This document shows, one piece after another, positions 28,421-41,489 of a stretch of DNA of 64,000 nt. Source of the stretch: Mobiluncus massiliensis (GTDB lineage Bacteria; Actinomycetota; Actinomycetes; Actinomycetales; Actinomycetaceae); NCBI RefSeq assembly GCF_949769255.1, contig NZ_OX458329.1:1674001-1738000 (forward strand). The letters are read 5' to 3'. Under the pieces are notes generated by a model that was given only the letters and a program-made list of their open reading frames with translations, made no database searches and was not told the DNA's origin. The position numbers and the translations under genes were made by a program. Each line of letters opens with the position of its first letter. Within the stretch, counting starts at the first letter, position 1.

Positions 28421-29158
28421 ATGAAAATTTTTGCGCACCGAGGTCTGAACCGGAAAGCACCGGAAAACACGATGACCGCCTTCCGGCTGGCTCACGAAGC
28501 CGGTGTGGAATGGATGGAAACTGACGTCGATATTCTGGGAGACGGCACCGCTGTTATCCTGCACGATTCCACGTTGGACCGTACCACAGACCACAGCGGT
28601 TCAATGTATGACCTGAAGTTCTCGGATCTCTCTGAGATTTCTGCGGGAGCAAAATTCGGTGATGGCACCCGTTACCGCCACGAAAGAATTCCCCTCCTCA
28701 CCGACCTTTTGGCGTTCCTCAGAGAAACCCATATGAAGTGCAATCTGGAAGTGAAATCTAACGAGGCTGGCGGCGCGATGTCTCGTCTGTTGATTGACAC
28801 TGTTTTACGCGAAATCCGGGACGTACAGCCTGAAGATTTGTTCATCAGCTCGTTCAATCACGTATTTCTGTACCAGATTCACCAGCAACGTCCCGATTTA
28901 CAGCTGGCCTGCCTATTCACTAAAGAGTGTCTGTGGTATGACGCGATTAGCCGCTGCGAACAGGTCGGCGCCACCGCGATTCATCCCGAGGACAGTGGAC
29001 TCACCGCCGAAATAACTCGGCGTCTCAAGGACGCGGGGCTACAGATAAACGTGTGGACCGTCAACGATCCTTCCCGCGCTCGTGAACTCGCCAGTTGGGG
29101 AGTCGATGGGATTTTTACTGATATAGCTGATGAGATGCGCGCAGCTTTGGACCACTGA
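28421..29158 (+). CDS. ugpQ: glycerophosphodiester phosphodiesterase
   Basis: Hydrolyses glycerophosphodiesters to glycerol 3-phosphate and an alcohol. The 245-residue TIM-barrel protein begins at the catalytic HRGLNRKAPENTMTAF, with WMETDVDILGDGTAVILHD (metal-binding Glu/Asp and catalytic His). It continues with CNLEVKSNE and a C-terminal VNVWTVND-like segment (INVWTVNDPSRA). No signal peptide, so it is cytosolic, like UgpQ. The ATG is directly followed by the first strand. It starts 22 bases from the divergent radical-SAM gene. Confidence 0.94.
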   Translation: MKIFAHRGLNRKAPENTMTAFRLAHEAGVEWMETDVDILGDGTAVILHDSTLDRTTDHSGSMYDLKFSDLSEISAGAKFGDGTRYRHERIPLLTDLLAFLRETHMKCNLEVKSNEAGGAMSRLLIDTVLREIRDVQPEDLFISSFNHVFLYQIHQQRPDLQLACLFTKECLWYDAISRCEQVGATAIHPEDSGLTAEITRRLKDAGLQINVWTVNDPSRARELASWGVDGIFTDIADEMRAALDH

Positions 29159-29180
29159 GTGACCCTGAGTTACCCTTCCG

Positions 29181-30035
29181 TCAGGCTCCCAGTAAATCCG
29201 CCAAGGCCGTCAAGCATTGGGAAGCTCCACCTTCGATACGCAGGTCCGCCGCCCGGTCGTACATGGTGCGCCCCCGATTGATGATGGCTAACGGAGCTCC
29301 TTTTGCTAAGCCAGCCTGCATCACATAAGTCGCCGTCCCCACCACCAGCGAAGAACCGACTACCACCACTACGTCTGCATTTGCCGCAGCTGCATAAGCC
29401 TGGGACATCACTTCTGCGGGAAGTAACTGGCCAAAAAACACGACAGCCGGTTTCAGCAATCCGCCGCAGCGCTCACAAGGCACGGTTGTGAATGTGCAGG
29501 CCTCAGCGGCTTTCCGGTCCGCCACCGCCAGGATAGCGACGTGTGCGGGATCCAGGTCAAGTGGATAATCCGGGTTTGCCTCAGTGAGTCGTTCGTGCAG
29601 CGCCTGCCTGCCGGTCACTTCCCCACAATCCACGCACTCCACCCGCACGAAAGAACCGTGCATCTCATAGACTTCCTGGCATCCGGCTTTCAGATCCAGG
29701 CCGTCAACGTTTTGGGTAGCGATGCCGGTTAGCAGCCCGGCACGTTCCAGTCTCGCTTGCGCTAGATGTGCAGGAGCAGGGTCAAGGGACAACATGGTTT
29801 GCCAAGTCTGGTGGTTGCGAGCCCAGACCCAGCGCTGCCACACCGGGTCACTCACAAACTGGTCGTATTCCACCGAGGGAATCTCGGTGTTACCTTTACC
29901 GCGATAATCGGGAATGCCGGTGTCGGTGGACATGCCCGCCCCCGTGACCAGCACGGTCTTTTTCCCTCTCATCCATCCCGCCAAAGTTTCCAGCTGTTGA
30001 CGTGTCATTTCATCAAGATTGTCGAGGTTGCTCAC
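29181..30035 (-). CDS. Sir2-family NAD-dependent protein deacetylase
   Basis: A sirtuin that removes acyl groups from protein lysines using NAD. The 284 residues have the NAD motif VLVTGAGMSTDTGIPDYRG, TQNVDGLDLKAG (where His is usual before the Leu-Lys, here Asp), the catalytic His in EMHGSF, a zinc set CVDC and CERCGG, FFGQLLP and GSSLVVGTA. A GTG start is preceded by AGGATGGA. The His-to-Asp change in the TQN loop is the only unusual residue. It sits next to the rRNA operon with a hairpin between them. Confidence 0.92.
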   Translation of the reverse strand: MSNLDNLDEMTRQQLETLAGWMRGKKTVLVTGAGMSTDTGIPDYRGKGNTEIPSVEYDQFVSDPVWQRWVWARNHQTWQTMLSLDPAPAHLAQARLERAGLLTGIATQNVDGLDLKAGCQEVYEMHGSFVRVECVDCGEVTGRQALHERLTEANPDYPLDLDPAHVAILAVADRKAAEACTFTTVPCERCGGLLKPAVVFFGQLLPAEVMSQAYAAAANADVVVVVGSSLVVGTATYVMQAGLAKGAPLAIINRGRTMYDRAADLRIEGGASQCLTALADLLGA

Positions 30036-30111
30036 GTTTCCATCCTACGCCGAGCAGCTCGGTCCGAAGCCGAGTTCATGGGGTTCTCTAGTTGGGGTGG
30101 GTGTTTAAATG

Positions 30112-30148
30112 GGTTTCGCCCCCCGGGTGTGGGGGGCGAAACCTTTTT
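30112..30148 (-). terminator. terminator of the rRNA operon
   Basis: A perfect 13-bp GC-rich stem (30112-30124 with 30131-30143) has a six-base loop, about 15 bases beyond the 5S 3' end. The clean T run lies on the plus side; on the minus strand only ATTT follows. It is probably bidirectional. Confidence 0.7.
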
Positions 30149-30157
30149 GAAGTGTTA

Positions 30158-30274
30158 GTGCGGCGGTTTCCTACTCTCCCACACACCGGCGTGTGCAGTA
30201 CCATCGGCGCGGGCAGGCTTAGCTTCCGGGTTCGGGATGGGACCGGGCGTTTCCCTGCTGCTATGACCGCCGCC
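30158..30274 (-). rRNA. rrf: 5S ribosomal RNA
   Basis: About 117 bases on the minus strand folding with ends GGCGG/CCGCC. The sequence contains the conserved CCCATCCCGAACCCGGAAG and the TGGTACTGCA segment. It is the last gene of the 16S-23S-5S operon. Ends are approximate within a few bases. Confidence 0.95.
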
Positions 30275-30454
30275 ACAATCGTGGACTCTAGTCACTAACC
30301 ATATATTCTGTTAGCAAACCCATGAACACAAGCCGCGGTAAAACATTGTTACCGGGCTAGTTGGTTCTTATTTGTATAGTGGTCGCGAATACCCAGACGC
30401 AAAAGTCTTTCTGCTCTACTCGTTTCATTGTTTGTTCCACGTTTTTGGTGGGAC
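30275..30454 (-). other. 23S-5S spacer
   Basis: About 180 bases separate 23S and 5S. I see no tRNA and no open frame worth calling. It will contain processing stems for the 23S ends, which I did not resolve. Confidence 0.6.
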
Positions 30455-35374
<4,920 letters not shown>

Positions 35375-35673
35375 ACAAACCAAAAACAGTCCATCCAAAA
35401 AGAGCCAGAAAAACCTGACAAACACGGTCCTCATCAAATCAGAAAACCGCAAAAACACTAACAAAAGCACCCCAAAAAAAGGGCACCAAAAAACGCGTAA
35501 ACAAAAAACAAAACGCTATCGAGATCAAAACCAACAAACCCACTCGCGCGAAGTTTCCCTCGCACCGGGGAACCCGATTTCAGAGCACAGAAATCCCTCA
35601 GCGGTTCATTCCGTAGCTTTGCCATCAGGCCCGATTTGCTGCCCTACCGACTTAGTCAGTCGCAAGAGCAACG
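35375..35673 (-). promoter_or_regulatory. rRNA operon leader
   Basis: About 300 bases between the predicted start of transcription and 16S, with no gene. The minus strand is T/G-rich near 16S. A boxA-like GGCTCTTT (complement at 35398-35405) matches the antitermination element TGCTCTTT at seven of eight positions. The rest I cannot explain beyond expected processing stems. Confidence 0.5.
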
Positions 35674-35680
35674 GATATAT

Positions 35681-35709
35681 AACTTAGTAGGTTTCCTACA
35701 CAGTGTCAA
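35681..35709 (-). promoter_or_regulatory. candidate rRNA operon promoter with internal inverted repeat
   Basis: On the minus strand a perfect -35 TTGACA (35704-35709) is followed at 17 bases by TAAGTT (35681-35686), a weak but plausible -10. The spacer contains the perfect inverted repeat GTAGG-AAA-CCTAC (35687-35699). The predicted start is near 35674. Confidence 0.5.
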
Positions 35710-35751
35710 ATCGAAGTTAAACATCCGGGGTTTCCCCCAGTTTTCAACTGT

Positions 35752-36975
35752 TTACGACACCGCTTCCCGGCGCAAGGCATCCTTCAGTTTTATGCGTTCA
35801 CCGGTGGCCAGGATTCCCCTGCGGTACAGCCGCGCTCCCAGCCATACCAAAATCGGCAAAATCGCCAGGTTTATCAACATAGAGAGCCAGGGCTCCCACC
35901 ACTCCACGGTGGAGGAGGCAAGCTGACGTGCCGGCATCGCGTAGCAGTTAAGGAACGGAATTAGCGAGACCACTTTGATGAACACGCTTCCGGGAGTGAG
36001 TACCGAGAAAATGGCGGCGTAGAACCCGCCCAACTGCAGCAAAATGAGCGGAAGCGTGGACTGGCCAACATCTTCTTGACGCGATGCCAGCGCTCCCGCC
36101 CCGGCGAATAGCACCATATAGGTCGCTAAGCCCAAGATAAACCACACCAGGTACCAACCGGAGAAACTGGCCAGGTCAATTCGGATTCCGCTGGTCAGAC
36201 CCGAAATTAACAAGGCCACCAGCCCCGCTGAGCCCATGATTACGATTTGCAGGGCTCCCAATAATGTGATGCCCAGAATCTTGCCGATGAGGAGCTGCTT
36301 AGGAGTCACCGTGGAAACCAGAATTTCCACTATTCGGGAGGATTTTTCTTCTACAACGCCAATAGCAACCAGCTGTCCCGACGCCATGACCGTGCCGAAA
36401 AGCAGAGTAATCAGCACCATTACCACCAGGTAAGCCGCGAAGTTAAAGTCGTCCCCGCTGGCCTCGGACTCTGAGATGTCTCTCACCTCGACCTGCACCT
36501 GTTGCATTTTCTGGCCGATTTCCTGAAAACTGCCGCCCAGATTCCCGATATATGAGCTCAACATGACGCTTTGTGCGGTGGCATTAATCATCAACATCGC
36601 CGTGGGAGAAGCCGGTCCATTACTAAACACCACCGGCTTGTCAGCAGTGCCACCAATCCCGAGGCTAATCTCCTCTTTTTGTACCGCCTGTTCCAATTCC
36701 TGGTCGTCGGCATATCCCTTGACCTTGTACATCGGCCCCATCGGGGAAGCCGTATTCAGAAAGGGATTCGCCTCAGGTTCAAAGGCCGGTGCGTAACTTT
36801 GGGTTTGGGTGGTTACGCCGATTTTCTCGGTGTCCGCTTCGGAGAGGTGAAAGAAATTTGCCAATCCCCCTGCTATTAGCACCACCAGCACCACCACGAT
36901 GGTAGAGATAATGGCGGATTTGGATTTCATCCGCACCGAGAACTCGCGCCCGGCAATAATCATAATTTGTTTCAT
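35752..36975 (-). CDS. ABC-2 type transporter permease (NatB-like)
   Basis: The membrane part of an ABC exporter, 407 residues. One membrane helix at about 20-42 is followed by a roughly 130-residue extracytoplasmic domain and then five helices between about 175 and 385, the ABC-2 pattern seen in NatB (sodium efflux) and multidrug exporters. The ATG overlaps the stop of the ATPase gene by four bases, so the pair is coupled. The exported compound (sodium, peptide or drug) cannot be told. Its 3' end lies 43 bases before the rRNA promoter, on the same strand. Confidence 0.88.
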   Translation of the reverse strand: MKQIMIIAGREFSVRMKSKSAIISTIVVVLVVLIAGGLANFFHLSEADTEKIGVTTQTQSYAPAFEPEANPFLNTASPMGPMYKVKGYADDQELEQAVQKEEISLGIGGTADKPVVFSNGPASPTAMLMINATAQSVMLSSYIGNLGGSFQEIGQKMQQVQVEVRDISESEASGDDFNFAAYLVVMVLITLLFGTVMASGQLVAIGVVEEKSSRIVEILVSTVTPKQLLIGKILGITLLGALQIVIMGSAGLVALLISGLTSGIRIDLASFSGWYLVWFILGLATYMVLFAGAGALASRQEDVGQSTLPLILLQLGGFYAAIFSVLTPGSVFIKVVSLIPFLNCYAMPARQLASSTVEWWEPWLSMLINLAILPILVWLGARLYRRGILATGERIKLKDALRREAVS

Positions 36976-37958
36976 TGCTGACCACCTTTCACATCCGCGG
37001 TCTCGGTACTGACCATCGCGGTGGCCCCGGTTTTTGGTTCGTTTTCCTCTACGGCGCTGCGGAAGATTTCCGCAAGCGTGGGGATTACCGGGACGAATTC
37101 GGTGACACTCCCCGCCTCTACCGCTGCTTGCAGTATGGCGTGAGCCGTAGGGCTGTCTGAAAGAACGGGCAGCAGCAAACCGCCAGGAATAAACTGTACC
37201 GACTGGTTTAATCTGCGAGCGGCTTCTAGCCCCGCCGCCAGGGCAGCTTCGTCACCGCACAGCCTGACCATCGGAGTCCCGGCCTCGCGCCGCAGCTTTT
37301 CAACCTCACCCGAGGCAACTATGGACCCGCCCGAAAGAATCGACACATGTGTACACAGCGACTCCACCAGGGACAGCTGATGCGACGAGAAAATGACCGG
37401 CACCCCTTGTGCCGCGTACTCCTGCAAAACCCCACTCATGACATCTACGGCCAACGGATCCAATCCGGAAAATGGTTCGTCGAGAATCAGCATCACCGGA
37501 TTGTGAACCAGCGCCGCCGCTAGCTGCACGCGCTGCTGGTTGCCGAGGGAAAGCTTTTCCACGTTGTCTTTTAATCGCTCTGACACTCCCAAACGCTGTA
37601 CCCAGCGCTGGGTTGATTCGCGTGCGGTGCTTCGATTCTGACCGTGCAATCGGGCGAAGTATTCCAACTGCTCCCCGACTTTCATCTTTGGATACAGCCC
37701 GCGTTCTTCTGGCATATAGCCGATGGAGGCCCGGACCTGGGCATCGATAGGTTCGCCCCCGAAAGTTACCCGTCCCTGATTCGCGTCGATGATGCCCATC
37801 ACGACACGCATGGTTGTGGTTTTCCCAGATCCGTTCGCCCCCACAAAACCCATGACTTGGCCAGGTTCCACGTTCATGGAAACACCTCGCAAAACTTCGC
37901 GAGTCCCAAAAGATTTGTACAAGCCCTCTATACGCAAAGCTTTACTGTTTTGTTCCAA
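36972..37958 (-). CDS. ABC exporter ATP-binding subunit (NatA-like)
   Basis: The ATPase of the exporter, 328 residues. It has Walker A GANGSGKTTTMRVVMG, the Q-loop region YMPEERGLYPKM, signature LSLGNQQRVQLAAAL, Walker B MLILDEPFSGLDP and the switch His in VIFSSHQLSLVE. The signature LSLGNQQR is a NatA-type variant. A C-terminal 90-residue domain of the DUF4162 kind follows. The start is TTG with GAGGGGAA upstream. It is first in a two-gene operon with the permease. Confidence 0.92.
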   Translation of the reverse strand: MEQNSKALRIEGLYKSFGTREVLRGVSMNVEPGQVMGFVGANGSGKTTTMRVVMGIIDANQGRVTFGGEPIDAQVRASIGYMPEERGLYPKMKVGEQLEYFARLHGQNRSTARESTQRWVQRLGVSERLKDNVEKLSLGNQQRVQLAAALVHNPVMLILDEPFSGLDPLAVDVMSGVLQEYAAQGVPVIFSSHQLSLVESLCTHVSILSGGSIVASGEVEKLRREAGTPMVRLCGDEAALAAGLEAARRLNQSVQFIPGGLLLPVLSDSPTAHAILQAAVEAGSVTEFVPVIPTLAEIFRSAVEENEPKTGATAMVSTETADVKGGQQ

Positions 37959-38066
37959 GATTTCCCCTCACGCCAATATCTTTAACCCAAAAATCAGGAT
38001 ACAACAATCCCCCAGCTTCCGGTTCCGTTTGTCCAGGTTTCCGGTGTGGCGTATAGGATAAAACCC

Positions 38067-38942
38067 ATGTCATGGTGGGAAGCGCTAATCCTCGGTATCG
38101 TCGAGGGCATTACTGAATACTTACCGGTCTCTTCAACGGGACACCTCACAATTACTGAATACCTGATGGGCAAACAGATTGATGACGTGGGAATGGTCGC
38201 TTTCACAGCGGTCATTCAAATCGGAGCCATCGCCGCGGCAGTACTGTACTTTTGGAGTGATATTTGGCGCATCATCAAGGCTTGGGTCACGGGTCTGTTT
38301 CACAAGTCCGCCCGGCACAATCCCGATTATCGCTTCGGCTGGGCCATCATCATTGGGTCTGTGCCGATTGCTGTGGTGGGATTGCTGTTTAAGGACTTTA
38401 TCGAGACGGGCTTGCGTTCCATGTGGTTCGTGGCGGCCGGATTAGTGGTGTGGTCAGCAGTGCTGTTCGCTGCCGACCACTATGCGGCGCGACTGACAGC
38501 GAAAACACCGACTCCCGATTCGCAGAAAGCGACGAAAGCAGACAATGAAACTACGGTAATTCAGGCGCTCCTCATTGGTTTGATGCAATGCGTATCGCTC
38601 ATTCCCGGAGTTTCGAGATCCGGAGCCACGATTTCTGCAGGCCTGTTCCTGGGCTTTGACCGGGTTTTGGCGACTCGTTTATCTTTCTTCCTGGGGATTC
38701 CGGCGTTGGTTGCCGCGGGGACTCTGGAAGGAGTGAGCAACTTTGACACTATTGGCGAGACTGTAGGTTGGGTGCCCACCATTTTGGGGCTGGTCATGTC
38801 GTTTGCAATCGGGTACGTATCTATCGCCTGGTTACTGAAGTTTGTCTCGAAGCACAGCTTTAACTCCTTCATCATCTATCGTCTGTGCATTGGCGGGCTC
38901 ATCGCAGTGCTGCTGATTGCCGGCATTATTCCGGCAAACTGA
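38067..38942 (+). CDS. uppP: undecaprenyl-diphosphatase
   Basis: UppP (BacA) dephosphorylates undecaprenyl diphosphate to recycle the peptidoglycan lipid carrier; overexpression gives bacitracin resistance in several bacteria. The 291-residue membrane protein has both catalytic motifs: GIVEGITEYLPVSSTGHL near residue 15 and PGVSRSGATISAGLFLG near 180, with about eight membrane spans. I chose the ATG at 38067, with AGGA about seven bases upstream, over a GTG at 38046, since homologues begin here. The marC gene follows after 20 bases, so the pair may be co-transcribed. Confidence 0.95.
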   Translation: MSWWEALILGIVEGITEYLPVSSTGHLTITEYLMGKQIDDVGMVAFTAVIQIGAIAAAVLYFWSDIWRIIKAWVTGLFHKSARHNPDYRFGWAIIIGSVPIAVVGLLFKDFIETGLRSMWFVAAGLVVWSAVLFAADHYAARLTAKTPTPDSQKATKADNETTVIQALLIGLMQCVSLIPGVSRSGATISAGLFLGFDRVLATRLSFFLGIPALVAAGTLEGVSNFDTIGETVGWVPTILGLVMSFAIGYVSIAWLLKFVSKHSFNSFIIYRLCIGGLIAVLLIAGIIPAN

Positions 38943-38962
38943 TTTCGGGTATCGTGGAGTCC

Positions 38963-39589
38963 ATGAAAACTGAACTGGGGTTGTTTATCTCTACATTCAC
39001 CACCTTGTTTGTAATCATCGACCCCTTTGGGAACCTCCCCGTGTTCATGTCCCTAACCAAAGATCTCCCCAAGAAACAGCGTCAAACCGTCGCTTGGCAG
39101 GCTAACCTGCTGGCGATTATCATCCTGTTCGTATTCGGGTTCTTTGGTTTTCAACTGTTCGGCCTGTTGGGAATCAGTCCCGCAGCTTTACAGATTTCCG
39201 GCGGACTGCTGCTGTTGATTGTGGCTCTGCAACTGTTGACCGGTGCGGAGGGAACTGTCGGCGAAAAGGGGGGCTCTTTGAATATTGCCGCCGTCCCTTT
39301 GGGCACTCCCCTGTTGGCAGGACCGGGAGCAATAGTAGCTTTGATGGTAGCTATGGGACACGCCGGGCAGCATTCCCTGTCAGTCATCGCGGTGACCGGT
39401 GGAACCCTCGCGGTGATGTTCACCTCGTGGCTCGCTATGCATTTTGCTACGCCTATCATCCGGTTCCTAGGCGATTCTGGCGTCGCGGTGATGACGCGAT
39501 TGGCAGGCATGTTGCTCGCCGCCATCGCGGTGGAGCTGATGATTAGCGGTGTCATTTCGGTAGTACAGGACGTAGCAAAAACCCTATAG
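38963..39589 (+). CDS. MarC-family membrane protein
   Basis: A 208-residue integral membrane protein with six predicted spans and the MarC signature FVIIDPFGNLPVFMSLTKDL close to the N-terminus, then GTPLLAGPGAIVALMV in the middle. The family was once tied to multiple antibiotic resistance, but no transport function is proved. The start is the ATG at 38963 with GTGGAG upstream; an open extension of 26 codons overlaps uppP and is not needed. Confidence 0.9.
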   Translation: MKTELGLFISTFTTLFVIIDPFGNLPVFMSLTKDLPKKQRQTVAWQANLLAIIILFVFGFFGFQLFGLLGISPAALQISGGLLLLIVALQLLTGAEGTVGEKGGSLNIAAVPLGTPLLAGPGAIVALMVAMGHAGQHSLSVIAVTGGTLAVMFTSWLAMHFATPIIRFLGDSGVAVMTRLAGMLLAAIAVELMISGVISVVQDVAKTL

Positions 39590-39612
39590 AAATCTATAAG
39601 AAATAATTTATA
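39585..39612. promoter_or_regulatory. overlapping AT-rich inverted repeats before the dehydrogenase
   Basis: TATAGA-AA-TCTATA (39585-39598) overlaps a second repeat with TATAA and TTATA arms (39595-39612). They lie across the marC stop codon and 160 bases before the alcohol dehydrogenase. Possible operator or promoter; the rest of the 184-base gap shows no clear signal except AAGGAG before the dehydrogenase start. Confidence 0.25.
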
Positions 39613-39773
39613 CCTAGATTTTGTATTCTATTTATCTGACGAATGCCGGCTCTTCTCGGATTAACCCCGCGCGCTCCTTACGAAATTGAACTAAGCTGAA
39701 ATGGCTACACATCGAGGCGACGCTTCGCGATTAGGCGGCACCACGACTTCGCCAAAATCTAAGGAGAAAAGCA

Positions 39774-40820
39774 ATGACGCAAGTAAAAGCCTATGCCATG
39801 GACGGACCCGATCAGCCCTTTCACCCGACAATCTTGGAACGCCGCGAGCCCGGCCCTACCGAGGTCTATTTTGAGGTGAAATTTGCCGGAGTCTGCCACT
39901 CCGACATTCACACCGGCCGTGGCGAATGGGGGTCAGTCATCTACCCACTGACGCCTGGCCATGAGATTGCGGGCATTGTCACCAAGATTGGAACGAACGT
40001 TACAAAGTTTAAAGTCGGTGATCGTGTCGGCGTAGGCTGTTTCGTGGATTCCTGCGGACACTGCGAGGCTTGCGAAGCCGGTAGCGAACAGTTCTGCCGG
40101 AATGAAGGCGGGACCATCTGGACTTACAACTGTGTGGGACGCGATGGGCTGCCCACAGCGGGGGGCTACTCACAAGGCATCACCGTTGAACAAGACTATC
40201 TCTGCCGCATCCCGGATTCCATTCCGCTGGATAAAGCCGCTCCGATTATGTGTGCGGGCATTACCTTGTATTCCCCTCTGACTCGCTGGGGCGCGGGACC
40301 CGGCAAGAAGGTGGCCATTGTGGGGATGGGCGGTCTGGGCCATATGGGGGTCCAGATTTCCGCCGCTCTGGGTGCCGAGACTCACGTCATCTCGCGCACG
40401 CGCTCCAAAGAGGCTGACGCACGCCGGTTTGGAGCCGTAGAACTTCACCCCACTTCTGAGCCGGGCACCTGGGAATCAATGGCAGAACAGTTCGACCTAG
40501 TTGTTTCGACGTTGAGCGACGGGGTGGAACTTGATGACCTGGTTGCTTGCGTGAAACCTGAGGGAGTGGTGGCAGTGGTGGGACTGCCCGAGCACCGGCA
40601 AGAATTTTTGTTGCGCAATGTCGTCAACGATCAAAAGATTATCGCTGGTTCCAGCATCGGAGGCATCGCCAAGACTCAGGAAGTCTTGGATTTTTGTGCC
40701 GAGCATGACATCGCTCCCCAGATTGAAATCATCAGCGGGGATAAAATCAATGAAGCCTGGGATAACGTGGTGAATTCCAAGGTGCGCTACCGCTACGTGA
40801 TTGACACGTCAACTTTCTGA
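39774..40820 (+). CDS. zinc-dependent alcohol/aldehyde dehydrogenase (YahK/CAD type)
   Basis: A 348-residue NADP-type medium-chain dehydrogenase that reduces aldehydes to alcohols. Catalytic zinc ligands are in GVCHSDIHTGRGEWG and TPGHEIAGIV; the structural zinc has four Cys in CGHCEACEAGSEQFC. The Rossmann motif is GMGGLGHMGVQISAALGAE. The sequence resembles cinnamyl-alcohol-dehydrogenase-like YahK and AdhC proteins. ATG start with AAGGAG. It converges with gtrA, overlapping its end by 12 bases. The physiological aldehyde is unknown. Confidence 0.93.
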   Translation: MTQVKAYAMDGPDQPFHPTILERREPGPTEVYFEVKFAGVCHSDIHTGRGEWGSVIYPLTPGHEIAGIVTKIGTNVTKFKVGDRVGVGCFVDSCGHCEACEAGSEQFCRNEGGTIWTYNCVGRDGLPTAGGYSQGITVEQDYLCRIPDSIPLDKAAPIMCAGITLYSPLTRWGAGPGKKVAIVGMGGLGHMGVQISAALGAETHVISRTRSKEADARRFGAVELHPTSEPGTWESMAEQFDLVVSTLSDGVELDDLVACVKPEGVVAVVGLPEHRQEFLLRNVVNDQKIIAGSSIGGIAKTQEVLDFCAEHDIAPQIEIISGDKINEAWDNVVNSKVRYRYVIDTSTF

Positions 40821-41246
40821 TTCACGCGAGTCTAAAAAGATTTTCCGCGTCACAAAGTTCCACACCGCAACAACCACGGTGGCGAGGATTTTTGTGATGA
40901 GAGGGTCGATGCGAAACACGACATCGCCGACGTAGAGCATGATTTCGTTGATGCCTAAGCCGATGACGGCACCGACAAAGAACAGGACGACTTCGCGCCG
41001 GCGAGTCATGTCGCTTTTGTGCCTGAAAACATAGCGCATGGATGCTGCGTAGTTAAAGGCCAGAGACACACAAAAAGAGATAACCGCCGAGATGAGGTAA
41101 TGAATTCCTACGATTTTGTACAGAAAAGCAAACAGTGCATAGTCGATAAAGAAAGCCAATAATCCGACAATCCCGAAGCCGATAATCTGTTTGCACAGAT
41201 GCCGCAGTTTCTTCCAGAGATGAGACGATTGCGGTGCTGTGGCCAT
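40809..41246 (-). CDS. GtrA-family membrane protein
   Basis: A 145-residue protein with four membrane helices (about 20-43, 49-70, 85-108, 113-133) matching the GtrA fold, thought to flip or hold polyprenyl-linked sugars for cell-surface glycosylation. Family features include GLLAFFIDYALFAFLYKI near the N-terminus. ATG start. It lies downstream of tRNA-Ala and its terminator, and converges on the alcohol dehydrogenase. No glycosyltransferase gene is adjacent, so the sugar pathway served is unknown. Confidence 0.88.
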   Translation of the reverse strand: MATAPQSSHLWKKLRHLCKQIIGFGIVGLLAFFIDYALFAFLYKIVGIHYLISAVISFCVSLAFNYAASMRYVFRHKSDMTRRREVVLFFVGAVIGLGINEIMLYVGDVVFRIDPLITKILATVVVAVWNFVTRKIFLDSRESES

Positions 41247-41274
41247 TTCCGTGTGCTCGACTGTTGTTTACGAC

Positions 41275-41307
41275 AAAAAATCGGAATCGGTTTCGTCCGA
41301 TTCCGAT
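41275..41307 (-). terminator. terminator of tRNA-Ala
   Basis: A perfect 11-bp stem (41280-41290 with 41297-41307) with a six-base loop. It is followed on the minus strand by six Ts. It sits 9 bases from the 3' end of tRNA-Ala. Confidence 0.9.
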
Positions 41308-41315
41308 TCCTATCG

Positions 41316-41388
41316 TGGAGCATAGGGGATTCGAACCCCTGACCTCAACATTGCGAACGTTGCGCGCTACCAACTGCGCCAATGCCCC
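41316..41388 (-). tRNA. tRNA-Ala (anticodon CGC)
   Basis: A full cloverleaf on the minus strand: acceptor GGGGCAT with ATGCTCC, D arm GCGC, anticodon loop TTCGCAA giving CGC, and T arm AGGGGTTCGAATCCCCT. Discriminator A, no encoded CCA. A terminator follows directly. Confidence 0.95.
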
Positions 41389-41489
41389 GGTTCGTATAGA
41401 TTGTAGCGGTTGGAGGGGCTAACTTCCAATTTTCCCGGCCCTTTAGACAGGCCCGCAAAAATGCGCCGGAGATTGAACGAAAATGCGCT

